DNA of 64,000 nt from Mucilaginibacter celer (GCF_003576455.2 NZ_CP032869.1:6262001-6326000), one strand, 5' to 3'; shown: positions 53,088 to 62,095, counted from the first letter of the stretch. Program-made: numbers and translations. Notes: generated by a model not told the origin, from the letters alone.

Positions 53088-53687
53088 TCACCCATGTATC
53101 GTCTCACTCTTACCGTAATTCTGAATCACGATAGCCTCATACTCTAAAAACTGCTTCCACCGGGCTTCAACATCAATTTCTTCGGCATACTTTTTTGCCA
53201 GGCGGATAAACATTGAGTAATGGGTGGCTTCGCTGATCATCAGTTCGTGATAAAATTCGGCCAGTTGCGGGTCGTTAATGTTCTCTGAAAGCACTTTAAA
53301 GCGTTCGCAGCTGCGGGCTTCAATCATGGCCGAAAGCAGCAGGCGATCTATCAGTTGCGCTTCGCGACCGCCGCCGGTTATCATAAATTTACGCAGCTCG
53401 TTCACATAATCGTCCTTGCGCTCGCGACCAAGGATGTATCCGCGTTCTAAAATAATATCGTGTACGCGTTTAAAATGGTCCATCTCTTCCTGCACCAGCA
53501 TGGCCATTTCCTGCACCAGTTCGCTCAGGTTTGGGTTTTGAACTATGAGGGTTATCGCATTACTCGCAGCTTTTTGTTCGCAAAAGGCATGATCGGTCAA
53601 TATCTCTTCAATATTGCTCTCTACCACGTTTTTAACCCAGCGCGGGTCGGTTGGTAATTGCAGTTTAAGTATGGTTTTCTCGCTCAC
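53088..53687 (-). CDS. miaE: tRNA-(ms2io6A)-hydroxylase, GTG start
   Basis: 199 residues from GTG at 53687. A frame opens at 53735, but a -7 box lies between, and PTDPRWV near residue 12 matches the family N-terminus. The enzyme is a nonhaem diiron oxygenase that hydroxylates the isopentenyl group of ms2i6A37 in tRNA. Helices carry the iron-binding Glu and His: DHAFCEQKAAS, EEMDHFKRVHDII, RSCERFKVLSENI, YHELMISEATHYSMFI. Length is right for the family. Confidence 0.85.
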   Translation of the reverse strand: MSEKTILKLQLPTDPRWVKNVVESNIEEILTDHAFCEQKAASNAITLIVQNPNLSELVQEMAMLVQEEMDHFKRVHDIILERGYILGRERKDDYVNELRKFMITGGGREAQLIDRLLLSAMIEARSCERFKVLSENINDPQLAEFYHELMISEATHYSMFIRLAKKYAEEIDVEARWKQFLEYEAIVIQNYGKSETIHG

Positions 53688-53691
53688 GGTA

Positions 53692-53699
53692 CAAAGGTA
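53692..53699 (-). promoter_or_regulatory. -7 box of miaE, almost leaderless
   Basis: TACCTTTG on the minus strand, four bases before the GTG start. No TTG at normal distance upstream is seen; the region is AAGG-type repeat. Confidence 0.5.
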
Positions 53700-53763
53700 G
53701 TTTTTTTGAGGCGAAAGGTTAAAGGCTAAAGGCAAAAGGTGTTTTGTTTTGCGTTAGAACAGC

Positions 53764-53790
53764 AAAGGCCATCTTTTGGGGATGGCCTTT
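53764..53790. terminator. Hairpin after FKBP operon
   Basis: AAAGGCCATC (53764-53773) pairs perfectly with GATGGCCTTT (53781-53790). The T-run lies on the plus side (GGTTTTTT), the minus side has TTTGCTG, so as an end signal for the FKBP genes it is weak. Confidence 0.55.
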
Positions 53791-53796
53791 GGTTTT

Positions 53797-54264
53797 TTAT
53801 TGCTCGATTTTTTTTAGCTTGATATCAAATATCACTGTCGAGTTTGGCGGAATCTGGCTTGTGCCGGCGGTGCCGTAAGCAAGGCGCGAGGGCGAAATAA
53901 TCAAAATTTCGCCGCCGGCGGCTATCAGCGGGATGCTGATTTGCCAGCTCCTTAACAGATCCGATAATTTGCCTTTATAATCGGTTTGTCCGTTAAAAGT
54001 AACGCCGCTAAGCAACTGCCCCGAATAATCAATAGTTATGGTAGCGTTAGGACCCGAGTGCGTGCCCGACCCCGGACTGATAACCTGGTAATAAACCCCT
54101 GAGGTATCTTTGGTTGCGCTGATTTCGGGATGGGCGGCCAGGTAATTTTTGATATTACCGTCCTCGTTTAAAGCAATCTCCTTCGGATCGGGCGATTTAT
54201 CTTTAAGGCACGAAGTAAGCATCAACGATGAGGCAAACAGCAATGCAAACAGGGTTCTTTTCAT
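53797..54264 (-). CDS. FKBP-type peptidyl-prolyl isomerase lipoprotein 1
   Basis: 155 residues. Lipobox LTSC (Cys19, SLMLTSC). One FKBP domain (about 60-150): GVYYQVISPGSGTHSGPNATI, GVTFNGQ, SWQISIPLIAAGGEILIISPS, LAYGTAGTSQIPPNSTVIFDIKL. Residues that form the usual pocket (Y in LAYG, IPPNS, F in IFDI) are present. Folds proline-containing proteins in the periplasm or at the outer membrane. First from the left of three tandem paralogues, 27 bases from the next. Confidence 0.92.
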   Translation of the reverse strand: MKRTLFALLFASSLMLTSCLKDKSPDPKEIALNEDGNIKNYLAAHPEISATKDTSGVYYQVISPGSGTHSGPNATITIDYSGQLLSGVTFNGQTDYKGKLSDLLRSWQISIPLIAAGGEILIISPSRLAYGTAGTSQIPPNSTVIFDIKLKKIEQ

Positions 54265-54291
54265 TTTAGATTAAAATAGTATGGGTTAGAT

Positions 54292-54747
54292 TTAGCTCAA
54301 ACTAAGCAAATCAATTGTAAATACCAAAACAGAATTTTTGGGAATGCTGCCGGCCGCATTGTTACCGTATCCTGCCCTTGATGGGATAACCAGAATAATA
54401 CGCCCGCCGGTTTTAAGATAAGGCAAGCCTGATTTCCAGCCGGGAATAAGGCCGCTTAATGGCTGGGTAATGGTTCCCGACTCGAACGAGGTGCCGTTAA
54501 GCAGTTTGCCATTGTAAGTTACTTTAACAGTAGATGAAAGTGTTGGTTTTGCACCGGTGCCCTGGGTTACAATTTTGTAATAAACACCAGATCCATCTGC
54601 AGTAGCATGGTAAGCGGTATCAGTGCCGATATAGGCTTTAATAGCTGCATCATCTGTGGCTGCCTGTTTGGAGGCATCGAATTTGTCTTTTGAGCATGAA
54701 GCGAGGATCACCAGCGGCGCGAATACGAATAATAGGAATTTCTTCAT
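54292..54747 (-). CDS. FKBP-type peptidyl-prolyl isomerase lipoprotein 2
   Basis: 151 residues. Lipobox LASC (Cys18). Domain marks: GVYYKIVTQGTGAKPTLS, TVKVTYNGKLLNGTSFESG, LIPGWKSGLPYLKTGGRIIL, SRAGYGNNAAGSIPKNSVLVF. It is closest to textbook FKBP sequence of the three (YNGKLLNGTxFESG). It lies between its paralogues with gaps of 27 and 82 bases. Confidence 0.92.
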   Translation of the reverse strand: MKKFLLFVFAPLVILASCSKDKFDASKQAATDDAAIKAYIGTDTAYHATADGSGVYYKIVTQGTGAKPTLSSTVKVTYNGKLLNGTSFESGTITQPLSGLIPGWKSGLPYLKTGGRIILVIPSRAGYGNNAAGSIPKNSVLVFTIDLLSLS

Positions 54748-54829
54748 TAGTTAATAGTTATATATATGCTAATCAACCTGACGGTTAAAAGCAGCTAAAC
54801 GCTACAAGCTATATATTATTTTGGTGCTT

Positions 54830-55294
54830 TTACTTAAATTCTGTTAAATCGACAGAGAAAACCAGTACTGCATTCTCAGGGATGCGGCCAACGCCGTTAC
54901 CGCCATAAGCAAGTCCTGATGGTACGATAAGCAAGATACTGCCGCCCTCTTTTACCAAAGGAATGCCGATTTGCCAGCCTTTAATCAGTCTGTCGAGCGA
55001 GCTTGAATAACCGCTGCCTTTATCAACCACCATATCATTCAGCATGGCGGCGGTGTAGTTTACCGTAACCAGCGAATTTTCGTTAGGATGTTCGCCTTTA
55101 CCTTCCGACAAGATCTGGAAATAAATGCCCGAAGGATGTTTTTGCGCCTTGATTTGTGGGTTGGCCTTGAGGTAAACACGGATCAGCGAATCATCGGTAG
55201 CAGCCTGTTTTTCCTGTTTTACCTTTACCGAGTTATCGCATGAGCTAATGAACGCCGCAATTACCACACTTAGCAATAAAAGATATTTTTTCAT
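54830..55294 (-). CDS. FKBP-type peptidyl-prolyl isomerase lipoprotein 3
   Basis: 154 residues. Lipobox ISSC (Cys19). Domain marks: GIYFQILSEGKGEHPNENS, VTVNYTAAMLNDMVVDKG (diverged in the FDSS region), LIKGWQIGIPLVKEGGSILL, GLAYGGNGVGRIPENAVLVF. First gene of the trio; a terminator separates it from aspS upstream. Confidence 0.92.
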   Translation of the reverse strand: MKKYLLLLSVVIAAFISSCDNSVKVKQEKQAATDDSLIRVYLKANPQIKAQKHPSGIYFQILSEGKGEHPNENSLVTVNYTAAMLNDMVVDKGSGYSSSLDRLIKGWQIGIPLVKEGGSILLIVPSGLAYGGNGVGRIPENAVLVFSVDLTEFK

Positions 55295-55304
55295 AACTGT
55301 AATG

Positions 55305-55338
55305 CAAATAAAAGCCCCCTTTGCTATAAAGGAGGCTT
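55305..55338 (-). terminator. Terminator of aspS
   Basis: On the minus strand AAGCCTCCTTT (55338-55328) pairs with AAAGGGGGCTT (55322-55312) with one G-T pair, followed by TTTATTT. Confidence 0.75.
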
Positions 55339-55358
55339 AATTTATGTTTTGGATTGAT

Positions 55359-57104
55359 TTAAACCGTTGTTTTAATTTTTAGCTCAGCCATTTGTGCTTC
55401 GGCAATGGTTGACGGCGAATCGATCATCACATCGCGGCCCGAATTGTTTTTAGGGAAGGCGATTACATCGCGGATAGAATCCAATCCGGCAAATATCGAT
55501 GCCAAACGATCAAAACCAAAGGCGATACCACCATGCGGAGGCGCACCATATTCAAAGGCATCCATCAAAAAGCCGAATTGTTTTTGTGCCTCTTCCGGCG
55601 AGAAACCAAGATGTTTAAACATCAGGGCTTGCAAAGCACGGTCATGTATCCGGATAGAACCACCTCCAATTTCAGTGCCGTTAATCACCAAATCGTAAGC
55701 ATTGGCGCGCACGGCTCCCGGTTCGGTATCCAATAGGGCAATATCTTCCGGTTTTGGCGAGGTGAACGGGTGGTGCATGGCATGGTAACGGCTGCTTTCT
55801 TCGTCCCACTCCAATAGCGGGAAGTCGATAACCCAAAGTGGCGCGAAAGTGTCTTTATCGCGCAGGCCTAAGCGGTTACCCATTTCCAGGCGCAGCTCGT
55901 TAAGTTGTTTGCGCACTTTATCTGTACCACCAGCCAAAATCAGCATTAAATCGCCTTTTTCGGCGTTGAACGCGGCGGCCCAGTTGGCAAGCTCATCTTC
56001 GTTATAGAATTTATCTACAGATGACTTCAGGGTGCCATCCTCGTTGTAACGGCAATATATCATGCCGGTTACGCCAATTTGCGGGCGTTTTAACCATTCG
56101 GTCAATTCATCAACTTGTTTGCGGGTGTAATTGGCGCAGCCTTTGGCATTGATACCAACAACCAGTTCGGCATTATCAAAAATGCCAAAACCTTTACCTT
56201 TAACAATATCGTTCAGTTCAACAAACTCCATCCCGAAGCGCAGGTCGGGTTTGTCTGATCCGTATAATCGTGCTGCATCAGCGTATAGCATGCGCGGCAC
56301 CTCGCCAAGGTCAATACCTTTTACGGTTTTAAACAGGTGGCGGGTAAGGCCTTCAAAAATGTTCAGGATATCTTCCTGCTCAACAAATGAAAGTTCACAG
56401 TCAATCTGTGTAAACTCCGGCTGGCGGTCGGCACGTAAGTCCTCATCCCTGAAACATTTTACGATCTGGAAATAACGGTCGAAACCGCTTACCATCAGTA
56501 ATTGTTTAAATGTTTGGGGCGATTGTGGCAGGGCGTAAAACTCGCCCGCGTTCATGCGGCTTGGCACCACAAAGTCGCGCGCGCCTTCGGGGGTTGATTT
56601 GATCAGTACCGGGGTTTCTACCTCAATAAAATCAAGCTTATCTAAGTATTTGCGCACTTCCTGCGCCATTTTGTGGCGAAGCACCAGGTTGCTGCGGATA
56701 GGGTTACGGCGCAGATCGAGGTAACGGTATTTGGCGCGCAATTCTTCGCCGCCATCGGTTTCGTCTTCAATTAAAAACGGAGGCAGTTTGGCAGCGTTAA
56801 GCACTTCAATAGCAGTTACTACTATCTCAATTTCGCCGGTTGGGATCTTGGTGTTTTTACTGGTACGCTCAATTACATTACCGGTAACCTGGATCACAAA
56901 CTCACGACCAAGCTCGCGGCTTTTCTCGCGTAGCTGGGCATCGGTATCGGTGTTAAATATCAATTGGGTTAAACCATAACGGTCGCGCACGTCGATAAAA
57001 GTAGTACCGCCCAAATCGCGCGATTTTTGTACCCAACCGCATAAAGTAACGGTTTGGCCTAAATGGCTGATATTTAATTCGCCGCAGGTATGAGTTCTAA
57101 GCAT
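55359..57104 (-). CDS. aspS: Aspartyl-tRNA synthetase
   Basis: 581 residues, full length for bacterial AspRS. Charges tRNA-Asp with aspartate. N-terminal OB fold: LRTHTCGELNISHLGQTVTL, GWVQKSRDLGGTTFIDVRD. Class II motifs: motif 1 near PVLIKSTPEGARDF, motif 2 FRDEDLRADRQPEFTQID, motif 3 GIAFGFDRL. The bacterial GAD insertion lies at about 285-410. Single-gene unit with terminator; TACTTTAG on the minus strand near 57137 may be the -7 box. Confidence 0.97.
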   Translation of the reverse strand: MLRTHTCGELNISHLGQTVTLCGWVQKSRDLGGTTFIDVRDRYGLTQLIFNTDTDAQLREKSRELGREFVIQVTGNVIERTSKNTKIPTGEIEIVVTAIEVLNAAKLPPFLIEDETDGGEELRAKYRYLDLRRNPIRSNLVLRHKMAQEVRKYLDKLDFIEVETPVLIKSTPEGARDFVVPSRMNAGEFYALPQSPQTFKQLLMVSGFDRYFQIVKCFRDEDLRADRQPEFTQIDCELSFVEQEDILNIFEGLTRHLFKTVKGIDLGEVPRMLYADAARLYGSDKPDLRFGMEFVELNDIVKGKGFGIFDNAELVVGINAKGCANYTRKQVDELTEWLKRPQIGVTGMIYCRYNEDGTLKSSVDKFYNEDELANWAAAFNAEKGDLMLILAGGTDKVRKQLNELRLEMGNRLGLRDKDTFAPLWVIDFPLLEWDEESSRYHAMHHPFTSPKPEDIALLDTEPGAVRANAYDLVINGTEIGGGSIRIHDRALQALMFKHLGFSPEEAQKQFGFLMDAFEYGAPPHGGIAFGFDRLASIFAGLDSIRDVIAFPKNNSGRDVMIDSPSTIAEAQMAELKIKTTV

Positions 57105-57563
57105 AACAATGTTTTATAAAAAAGTTTGCTAAAGTAAGTTTTTGATTTCGGATTTCGGATTTTCGATTTCGAATTTAGTAACATGTTAATTTAAAAGCCA
57201 ATAAAGAGGTTAAAAAGGGATTTTTGTATGGGTGGATTAGGAATATCTCAATTGGATTATTTCAGGCAAAGATTTTTTGGTGTGAAGTTTTTTGTGGATA
57301 GTTCAAGAGTTTTGAGCACGCGCGAAGACGCTAAGTTTTTTTGTGGATGGTTTAAGAGGGTTGAGCGCGCAAAGAAGCAGAGGCGCAAAGTTTTTTGTGG
57401 TTGGGTAATGAGATTTAAGACGCCAATGCACAAAAAAGAAAGACAGGCTTTGCGTCTTAGCGTGCATAACAACCTCCGGTATGTTTTAATAACAAATTCA
57501 CTAAAAAAACGATTGTTTCTTCATAAATCCGAAATCCAACATCCGAAATCCCAAATCAAAACC
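57105..57563. repeat. Intergenic region of degenerate repeats
   Basis: 459 bp. GATTTCGGATTTCGG units (57146-57178) and their complement AATCCGAAATCC (57526-57560) face each other across the gap. In between are GCGAAGACGC, GGCGCAAAG and TTTGCGTC units. A 166-codon open frame crosses it but looks like a chance product of the repeats. Confidence 0.6.
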
Positions 57564-57571
57564 TATCTTTG
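57564..57571 (+). promoter_or_regulatory. -7 box of thiamine-uptake operon
   Basis: TATCTTTG, full match to TAnnTTTG, 18-20 bases before the riboswitch. No clear TTG at normal distance upstream. Confidence 0.5.
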
Positions 57572-57588
57572 CCCTCAATACAATTCTC

Positions 57589-57732
57589 AAGGGGTGCCTT
57601 GCTTTGGTTGCAAAACAAACTGCAGGTTGTTTTACCAAACTGAAAGACAGGCTGAGATCATACCCATATCATCAGGTTCGCTAAAAAGAACCGGGTGGTT
57701 GCACCTGATCCGGATAATGCCGGCGTAGGGAT
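57589..57732 (+). ncRNA. TPP riboswitch (THI element)
   Basis: Binds thiamine pyrophosphate in the 5' leader of the receptor gene. GGGGTGCC at 57591-57598, the pyrimidine-sensing CTGAGA at 57652-57657 with ATACCC after, and the pyrophosphate arm ACCTGATCCGGATAATGCCG followed by GCGTAGGGA (57712-57731). P1 pairs CCC... of the end with GGGG at the start. The P3 arm (57600-57650) and the segment between ATACCC and ACCTGAT are longer than in E. coli thiM. The start codon at 57810 is 78 bases downstream, so control may be at translation or by an attenuator that I could not define. Confidence 0.92.
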
Positions 57733-57809
57733 AAAGGTAAATAAGTTAAGTGTACTGTCGCTTTACCCTGGCGTGCAGATGGTTTAACTCAATTTTGTTT
57801 TAACACATT

Positions 57810-60278
57810 TTGAAAAATTTAATTGTGGCCATAATGGCCCTGCTGTTGCCTGTTATGGCATCGGCCCAGCTTTCCATTTCGGGAAAGGTTACCAACCAGG
57901 CCGGCGAAGTATTGCCCGGCGCTACCATCACTCTTTTAAATCCGCAGCAAAGTGCAGTTACCGATGCTGCCGGTAAGTACAGTTTTAACAATTTAAAAAG
58001 CGGTAACTATACGTTGAGGGCAAGTTACATCGGCTATCAATCATTAACCAAAACCACCGCGCTGGGAGCCGATCAGACCCTCAACTTTACCTTAACCGCA
58101 GGCGCGTTAACCACCGATGAGGTTACCATCACCGCCACCCGTGCGGGTAAAAACTCGCCAACGGCATTTACCAACCTTAGCAAAAAAGACCTGGAGAAAA
58201 ACAACTTTGGCCAGGACCTTCCCTATTTATTGAACCAGACACCATCGGTAGTGATCAGCTCTGACGGGGGCACAGGTATTGGTTACACAGGCATCCGCAT
58301 CCGCGGATCGGACGCTTCGAGGATTAACGTAACGGTTAACGGTATTCCGCTTAATGATGCTGAAAGCCAGGGTGCATTCTTTGTCGATCTGCCCGATTTT
58401 GCTTCCTCTATCAATAACCTGCAAATTCAGCGTGGTGTGGGTACTTCAACCAATGGCGCAGGCGCATTTGGCGGTAGTATCAACGTGCAAACTGCTACCC
58501 GCAGGGATACGGCATATGCGCAGCTGGATAACTCGGCTGGTTCGTACGGTTCGTTGAAAAACACGGTGAGCGCCGGTACAGGTTTGCTTGGCGGCAGGTT
58601 TAGTTTAGATGGGCGCTTATCGAGAATCCGCTCAGATGGTTATATCGCCCGCGCATCATCCCGTTTAAAATCGTTTTTCGTGAGCGCTGCTTATTATGGC
58701 GATAACAGCACTTTAAGGGTAAATATATTTTCGGGCCACGAGCGTACTTACCAGGCCTGGAATGGTGTTGCCGATTATGTAATTGGCGATGATTCCCGCC
58801 CGGATAATCGTACCTACAACGAACTGGGTGATATGGGCAACAATGCCTATTACAAAGATCAGGTTGACGATTACCTGCAAAACCATTACCAGCTATTGTA
58901 CGATAAAAAGTTTTCGGATAAGCTATCCTTCAGCGGTGCTTTGCATTATACCCACGGTGAGGGCTTTTATGAGGAATACAAAGACGGCTACAACCACACC
59001 GGCGAAAGTGTTACCGATTATGGTTTAACACCTGTAATATACGGCACGGATACGCTTACTAATACCAACCTTGTGCGCCGCCAATGGCTTAACAATAACT
59101 TTTACGGCGTTACCTATGCCTTAAAATATCAGCCTACCAACAAACTGAATTTTAACTTAGGCGGTGCCTATAACGAATATAGGGGCGGCCACTACGGCAA
59201 TATTATTTACAGCGAAAAAAGCATTGGCGTAAGCCCTAACTACGAGTACTACCGCAATGAGGCCGACAAAAAAGATTTCAATATTTTTGGCCGGGCCGAG
59301 TGGCACGTAGATAAGTTTTTAATTTATGCCGATATGCAATACCGCCATATTAATTACTCATTCTACGGTATTGATCAATATCAGCAAAACGCGCAGCAAA
59401 CAGCACAGTTAAATTTCTTTAACCCTAAAGCCGGTGTTACTTACCAGTTTAACGATCGCAGTAATGTGTACGCCTCATTCGCGGTAGGCAACCACGAACC
59501 CAATCGCGACGACTACGTTCAATCGCCGCCGCAAAACCGCCCAAAGGCCGAAAACCTGAAAGATTTTGAGGCGGGTTATCGCTTTAGCTCGTCTGTTTTT
59601 AGTGGTGAGCTGAATGCTTTTTATATGCTGTACAAAAACCAACTGGTATTAACCGGTGCCTTGAATGATGTAGGCAGCGCGGTGCGTACCAACGTTAAGG
59701 ATAGCTACCGTGCAGGTTTGGAGTTTAGCGGGAAGGTAAAAATAACCAGTCAGCTAAATTGGGGCCTAACCGCTACCTGGAGCACCAACAAAATCAAAAA
59801 CTACCACCAGTTTTTTAACAATTATGATGATGGAACGCAGGCCGAGCAGGTTTTCGCTAAAACCGATATCGCCTATTCGCCATCGCTTACCGGTTCAAGC
59901 ACCATCAGCTACAGCCCTGTTAAAGGCGGCGAAATTGCTTTCCTGAGCAAATATGCAAGCAAGCAGTACCTGGATAATACCATGAACCGCAATCCGCAGG
60001 GTTTTAATGTAACGCCCGAAAGCGCTGCTAACCCTTATGCTGCCAACCGCATGCTGAACAGCTTTTTTGTGAACGATGTAAGGCTGAGGTACAGCTTCAG
60101 CGTTCGGTCGGTTAAAAACATAACTGTTGGCCTGCAGGTTAATAATATTTTCAGCGAGAAGTATGAGAGCAATGGCGCTACGTACCCCGATATTGAGGGC
60201 GGGCATGTTATTAACTATAACTACTACTTCCCGCAGGCGCCGCGCAACTTTATGGCTTCGTTAAGTTTAGGATTTTAA
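57810..60278 (+). CDS. TonB-dependent outer-membrane receptor, thiamine type, TTG start
   Basis: 822 residues from TTG at 57810, which gives the signal peptide MKNLIVAIMALLLPVMASA; the next in-frame ATG is inside it. A carboxypeptidase-like domain (ISGKVTNQAGEVLPGATITL, about 23-100) precedes the plug (TPSVVISSDGGTGIGYTGIRIRG, GAGAFGGSINVQT) and a 22-strand barrel, ending NFMASLSLGF. TPP riboswitch upstream and PnuT-like gene 11 bases downstream indicate thiamine or a thiamine precursor as ligand. Energy comes from TonB-ExbB-ExbD. Confidence 0.93.
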   Translation: MKNLIVAIMALLLPVMASAQLSISGKVTNQAGEVLPGATITLLNPQQSAVTDAAGKYSFNNLKSGNYTLRASYIGYQSLTKTTALGADQTLNFTLTAGALTTDEVTITATRAGKNSPTAFTNLSKKDLEKNNFGQDLPYLLNQTPSVVISSDGGTGIGYTGIRIRGSDASRINVTVNGIPLNDAESQGAFFVDLPDFASSINNLQIQRGVGTSTNGAGAFGGSINVQTATRRDTAYAQLDNSAGSYGSLKNTVSAGTGLLGGRFSLDGRLSRIRSDGYIARASSRLKSFFVSAAYYGDNSTLRVNIFSGHERTYQAWNGVADYVIGDDSRPDNRTYNELGDMGNNAYYKDQVDDYLQNHYQLLYDKKFSDKLSFSGALHYTHGEGFYEEYKDGYNHTGESVTDYGLTPVIYGTDTLTNTNLVRRQWLNNNFYGVTYALKYQPTNKLNFNLGGAYNEYRGGHYGNIIYSEKSIGVSPNYEYYRNEADKKDFNIFGRAEWHVDKFLIYADMQYRHINYSFYGIDQYQQNAQQTAQLNFFNPKAGVTYQFNDRSNVYASFAVGNHEPNRDDYVQSPPQNRPKAENLKDFEAGYRFSSSVFSGELNAFYMLYKNQLVLTGALNDVGSAVRTNVKDSYRAGLEFSGKVKITSQLNWGLTATWSTNKIKNYHQFFNNYDDGTQAEQVFAKTDIAYSPSLTGSSTISYSPVKGGEIAFLSKYASKQYLDNTMNRNPQGFNVTPESAANPYAANRMLNSFFVNDVRLRYSFSVRSVKNITVGLQVNNIFSEKYESNGATYPDIEGGHVINYNYYFPQAPRNFMASLSLGF

Positions 60279-60289
60279 AAGGCAAAATC

Positions 60290-60922
60290 ATGCAACACTG
60301 GCTGGATCTGTTCATAGAACAAATTAAGGAAACTACCTGGCTGCAATGGCTTGCCGTTGCGCTGGGTGTTACCGAAGTGCTGCTGGCCCGCGTTAATAAT
60401 ATATGGCTGTACCCGGCAGGTATACTGGGTACGGCCATATCCATATTCCTGCTGATGGAAGTCCATTTGTATGCCGAATCGATACTGAACGGCTACTACA
60501 TTGTAATGAGCTTTTACGGCTGGATTTACTGGATTAAAAAGCGCGATGAGCCACCGGTAAAAATCACTTATTCTACCAAAAACGAGTGGGTAATTAGTTT
60601 AGCTATCAGTATAATAGGTTGGGTAGTGTTTTACTATCTTATTAAAAATCTGCCCGCTAAATATTTCACCCCATCAAATGTGCCGGGCTGGGATGCTTTG
60701 GTATCATCAACCGCCTGGGCGGGCATGTGGCTGCTGGCCCGCCGCAAAATGGAAAACTGGATTTTTCTGAATATCTCTAACTTTTTCGCGGTGCCGCTGC
60801 TGTTTTATAAAAAGCTGCCGCTATTTGCCATGCTAACTATTTTCCTGTTTATGGTGGCTATCTGGGGATATTTTGAGTGGGCTAAAAAGCTGAAAGCCGA
60901 AGGCTTAAAGCTTAAAGCGTAA
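60290..60922 (+). CDS. pnuT: PnuC/PnuT-family vitamin permease, probably thiamine
   Basis: 210 residues, seven or eight helices. PnuC-family marks: VTEVLLARVNNIWLYPAGIL, NGYYIVMSFYGWIYW, and WxxxN near the end (MENWIFLNISNFFAVPLLFYK). PnuT moves thiamine by facilitated diffusion across the inner membrane, trapped later by phosphorylation. The riboswitch and receptor upstream support thiamine over nicotinamide riboside. The last residues KLKAEGLKLKA are coded by AAGC-type repeat DNA. Confidence 0.88.
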   Translation: MQHWLDLFIEQIKETTWLQWLAVALGVTEVLLARVNNIWLYPAGILGTAISIFLLMEVHLYAESILNGYYIVMSFYGWIYWIKKRDEPPVKITYSTKNEWVISLAISIIGWVVFYYLIKNLPAKYFTPSNVPGWDALVSSTAWAGMWLLARRKMENWIFLNISNFFAVPLLFYKKLPLFAMLTIFLFMVAIWGYFEWAKKLKAEGLKLKA

Positions 60923-61005
60923 TTAAAAAGCTGAAGGCCGAAAGCGAAAAGCTTAAAGCTTATATGAAAAAGCTTTTTGCATTCAGCTTTTTGCTTTAAG
61001 CAAAA
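60885..61005. repeat. AAGCTGAAAGC-type degenerate repeats at pnuT end
   Basis: Units such as AAGCTGAAAGCCGAAGGC, AAGCTTAAAGC and GCTGAAGGCCGAAAGC run from inside pnuT through its stop (60920-60922) and face complements (GCATTCAGCTTTTTGC) at 60980-60999. Confidence 0.75.
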
Positions 61006-61015
61006 AAAATTAAAA

Positions 61016-62095
61016 ATGCATCCATCACAAAACTTAAAACCCGAATGGGTTGATATTATACGCAAAGCTGCTCCCGAAGCTGAACAAGCCGGGAAGCTGC
61101 AACCATCACAACTGGAGTTGATTTATGAGCAGGGCTGGTTTAAATTTTTAGCGCCGAAGGCTTACTCGGGTTTGCAACTGGATTTACCGCAAATGGTAAG
61201 ATTAGAAGAAAGCCTGGCCTGGGCCAACGGCAGCCTTGGCTGGGTGGTAACCCTTTGCGCGGGCGCTGCCTGGTTTGGTGGGTTTTTAGATGCCGGATTT
61301 GCTGCAGACATCATGACCAACCCACAGTTATGCTTTGCCGGAAGCGGCGCTTCTACCGGCACAGCCACTATCACCGGCGATGGCTACACTATTAATGGCA
61401 CCTGGAAATACGCCAGCGGGGCGCATCATGCAACGCACATCACCGCCAACTGCATCATTAAAAACGGCGATGAAACTGTTTTAAATAACGATGGGCAGCC
61501 GTTGATTTTACCTTTTGTTTTTGATAAAAAGGATGTACGCGTTTTCCCGGCGTGGAAATACGTTGGTATGATGGCTACGGGCAGCGATGCTTACGAGGTT
61601 AAAGATTTATATGTAGATAAAAACCGCTGTTTTAAAATTGATCCGGAATATACCGTGACCGATGCGCTTTTATATCGCTATCCCTTTTTGCAATTAGCCG
61701 AAGCCACACTGGCCGCTAACCTTTCTGGCCTCGCGGTACATTTTCTCGATCTGTGCGGGCCTGCTTTTGATGAGCGGATGAGAAATCCGAGGTTAACAGA
61801 TCCTCAGAAAGAATATATCAAACAGTTATTGGCCGAGCAGACTATCTTATTAAATGAAATCAGGGCTGAGTTTTACGAAACTGTGGATAATAGTTGGACG
61901 AGATTTGAATCGGCCGATGATAACGGATTGGATCAGGTTAGCGTAATCAGCCGCAAGCTGGCCAAAATATCCCGCGATAGTGTAGATAAGCTTTATACCT
62001 ATTGCGGATTATCGGCGGCTAACCCGGATACCGAGATTAACCAGGTATGGCGGGATATGCACACAGCGGGGCAGCATTCGTTGCTTACGTTTTAG
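61016..62095 (+). CDS. Acyl-CoA dehydrogenase-like flavoprotein
   Basis: 359 residues from the ATG at 61016; the frame at 60977 starts in repeat DNA. Marks of the acyl-CoA dehydrogenase fold: PEAEQAGKLQPSQLELIYEQGWFKFLAPKAYSGL, RLEESLAWANGSLGWVVTLC, AGSGASTGTATITGDGYTINGTWKYASGAHHATH, the central beta domain and C-terminal helices ending NQVWRDMHTAGQHSLL. The C-terminal His-rich region resembles group D flavin monooxygenases (HsaA/DszC type) more than true acyl-CoA dehydrogenases. Not obviously tied to thiamine. Confidence 0.85.
   Translation: MHPSQNLKPEWVDIIRKAAPEAEQAGKLQPSQLELIYEQGWFKFLAPKAYSGLQLDLPQMVRLEESLAWANGSLGWVVTLCAGAAWFGGFLDAGFAADIMTNPQLCFAGSGASTGTATITGDGYTINGTWKYASGAHHATHITANCIIKNGDETVLNNDGQPLILPFVFDKKDVRVFPAWKYVGMMATGSDAYEVKDLYVDKNRCFKIDPEYTVTDALLYRYPFLQLAEATLAANLSGLAVHFLDLCGPAFDERMRNPRLTDPQKEYIKQLLAEQTILLNEIRAEFYETVDNSWTRFESADDNGLDQVSVISRKLAKISRDSVDKLYTYCGLSAANPDTEINQVWRDMHTAGQHSLLTF

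Noticed and set aside
57228..57728. 166-codon open frame upstream of the TPP riboswitch
   Set aside because: It runs through degenerate repeats and into the riboswitch itself, and the translation has no domain, signal or natural composition.
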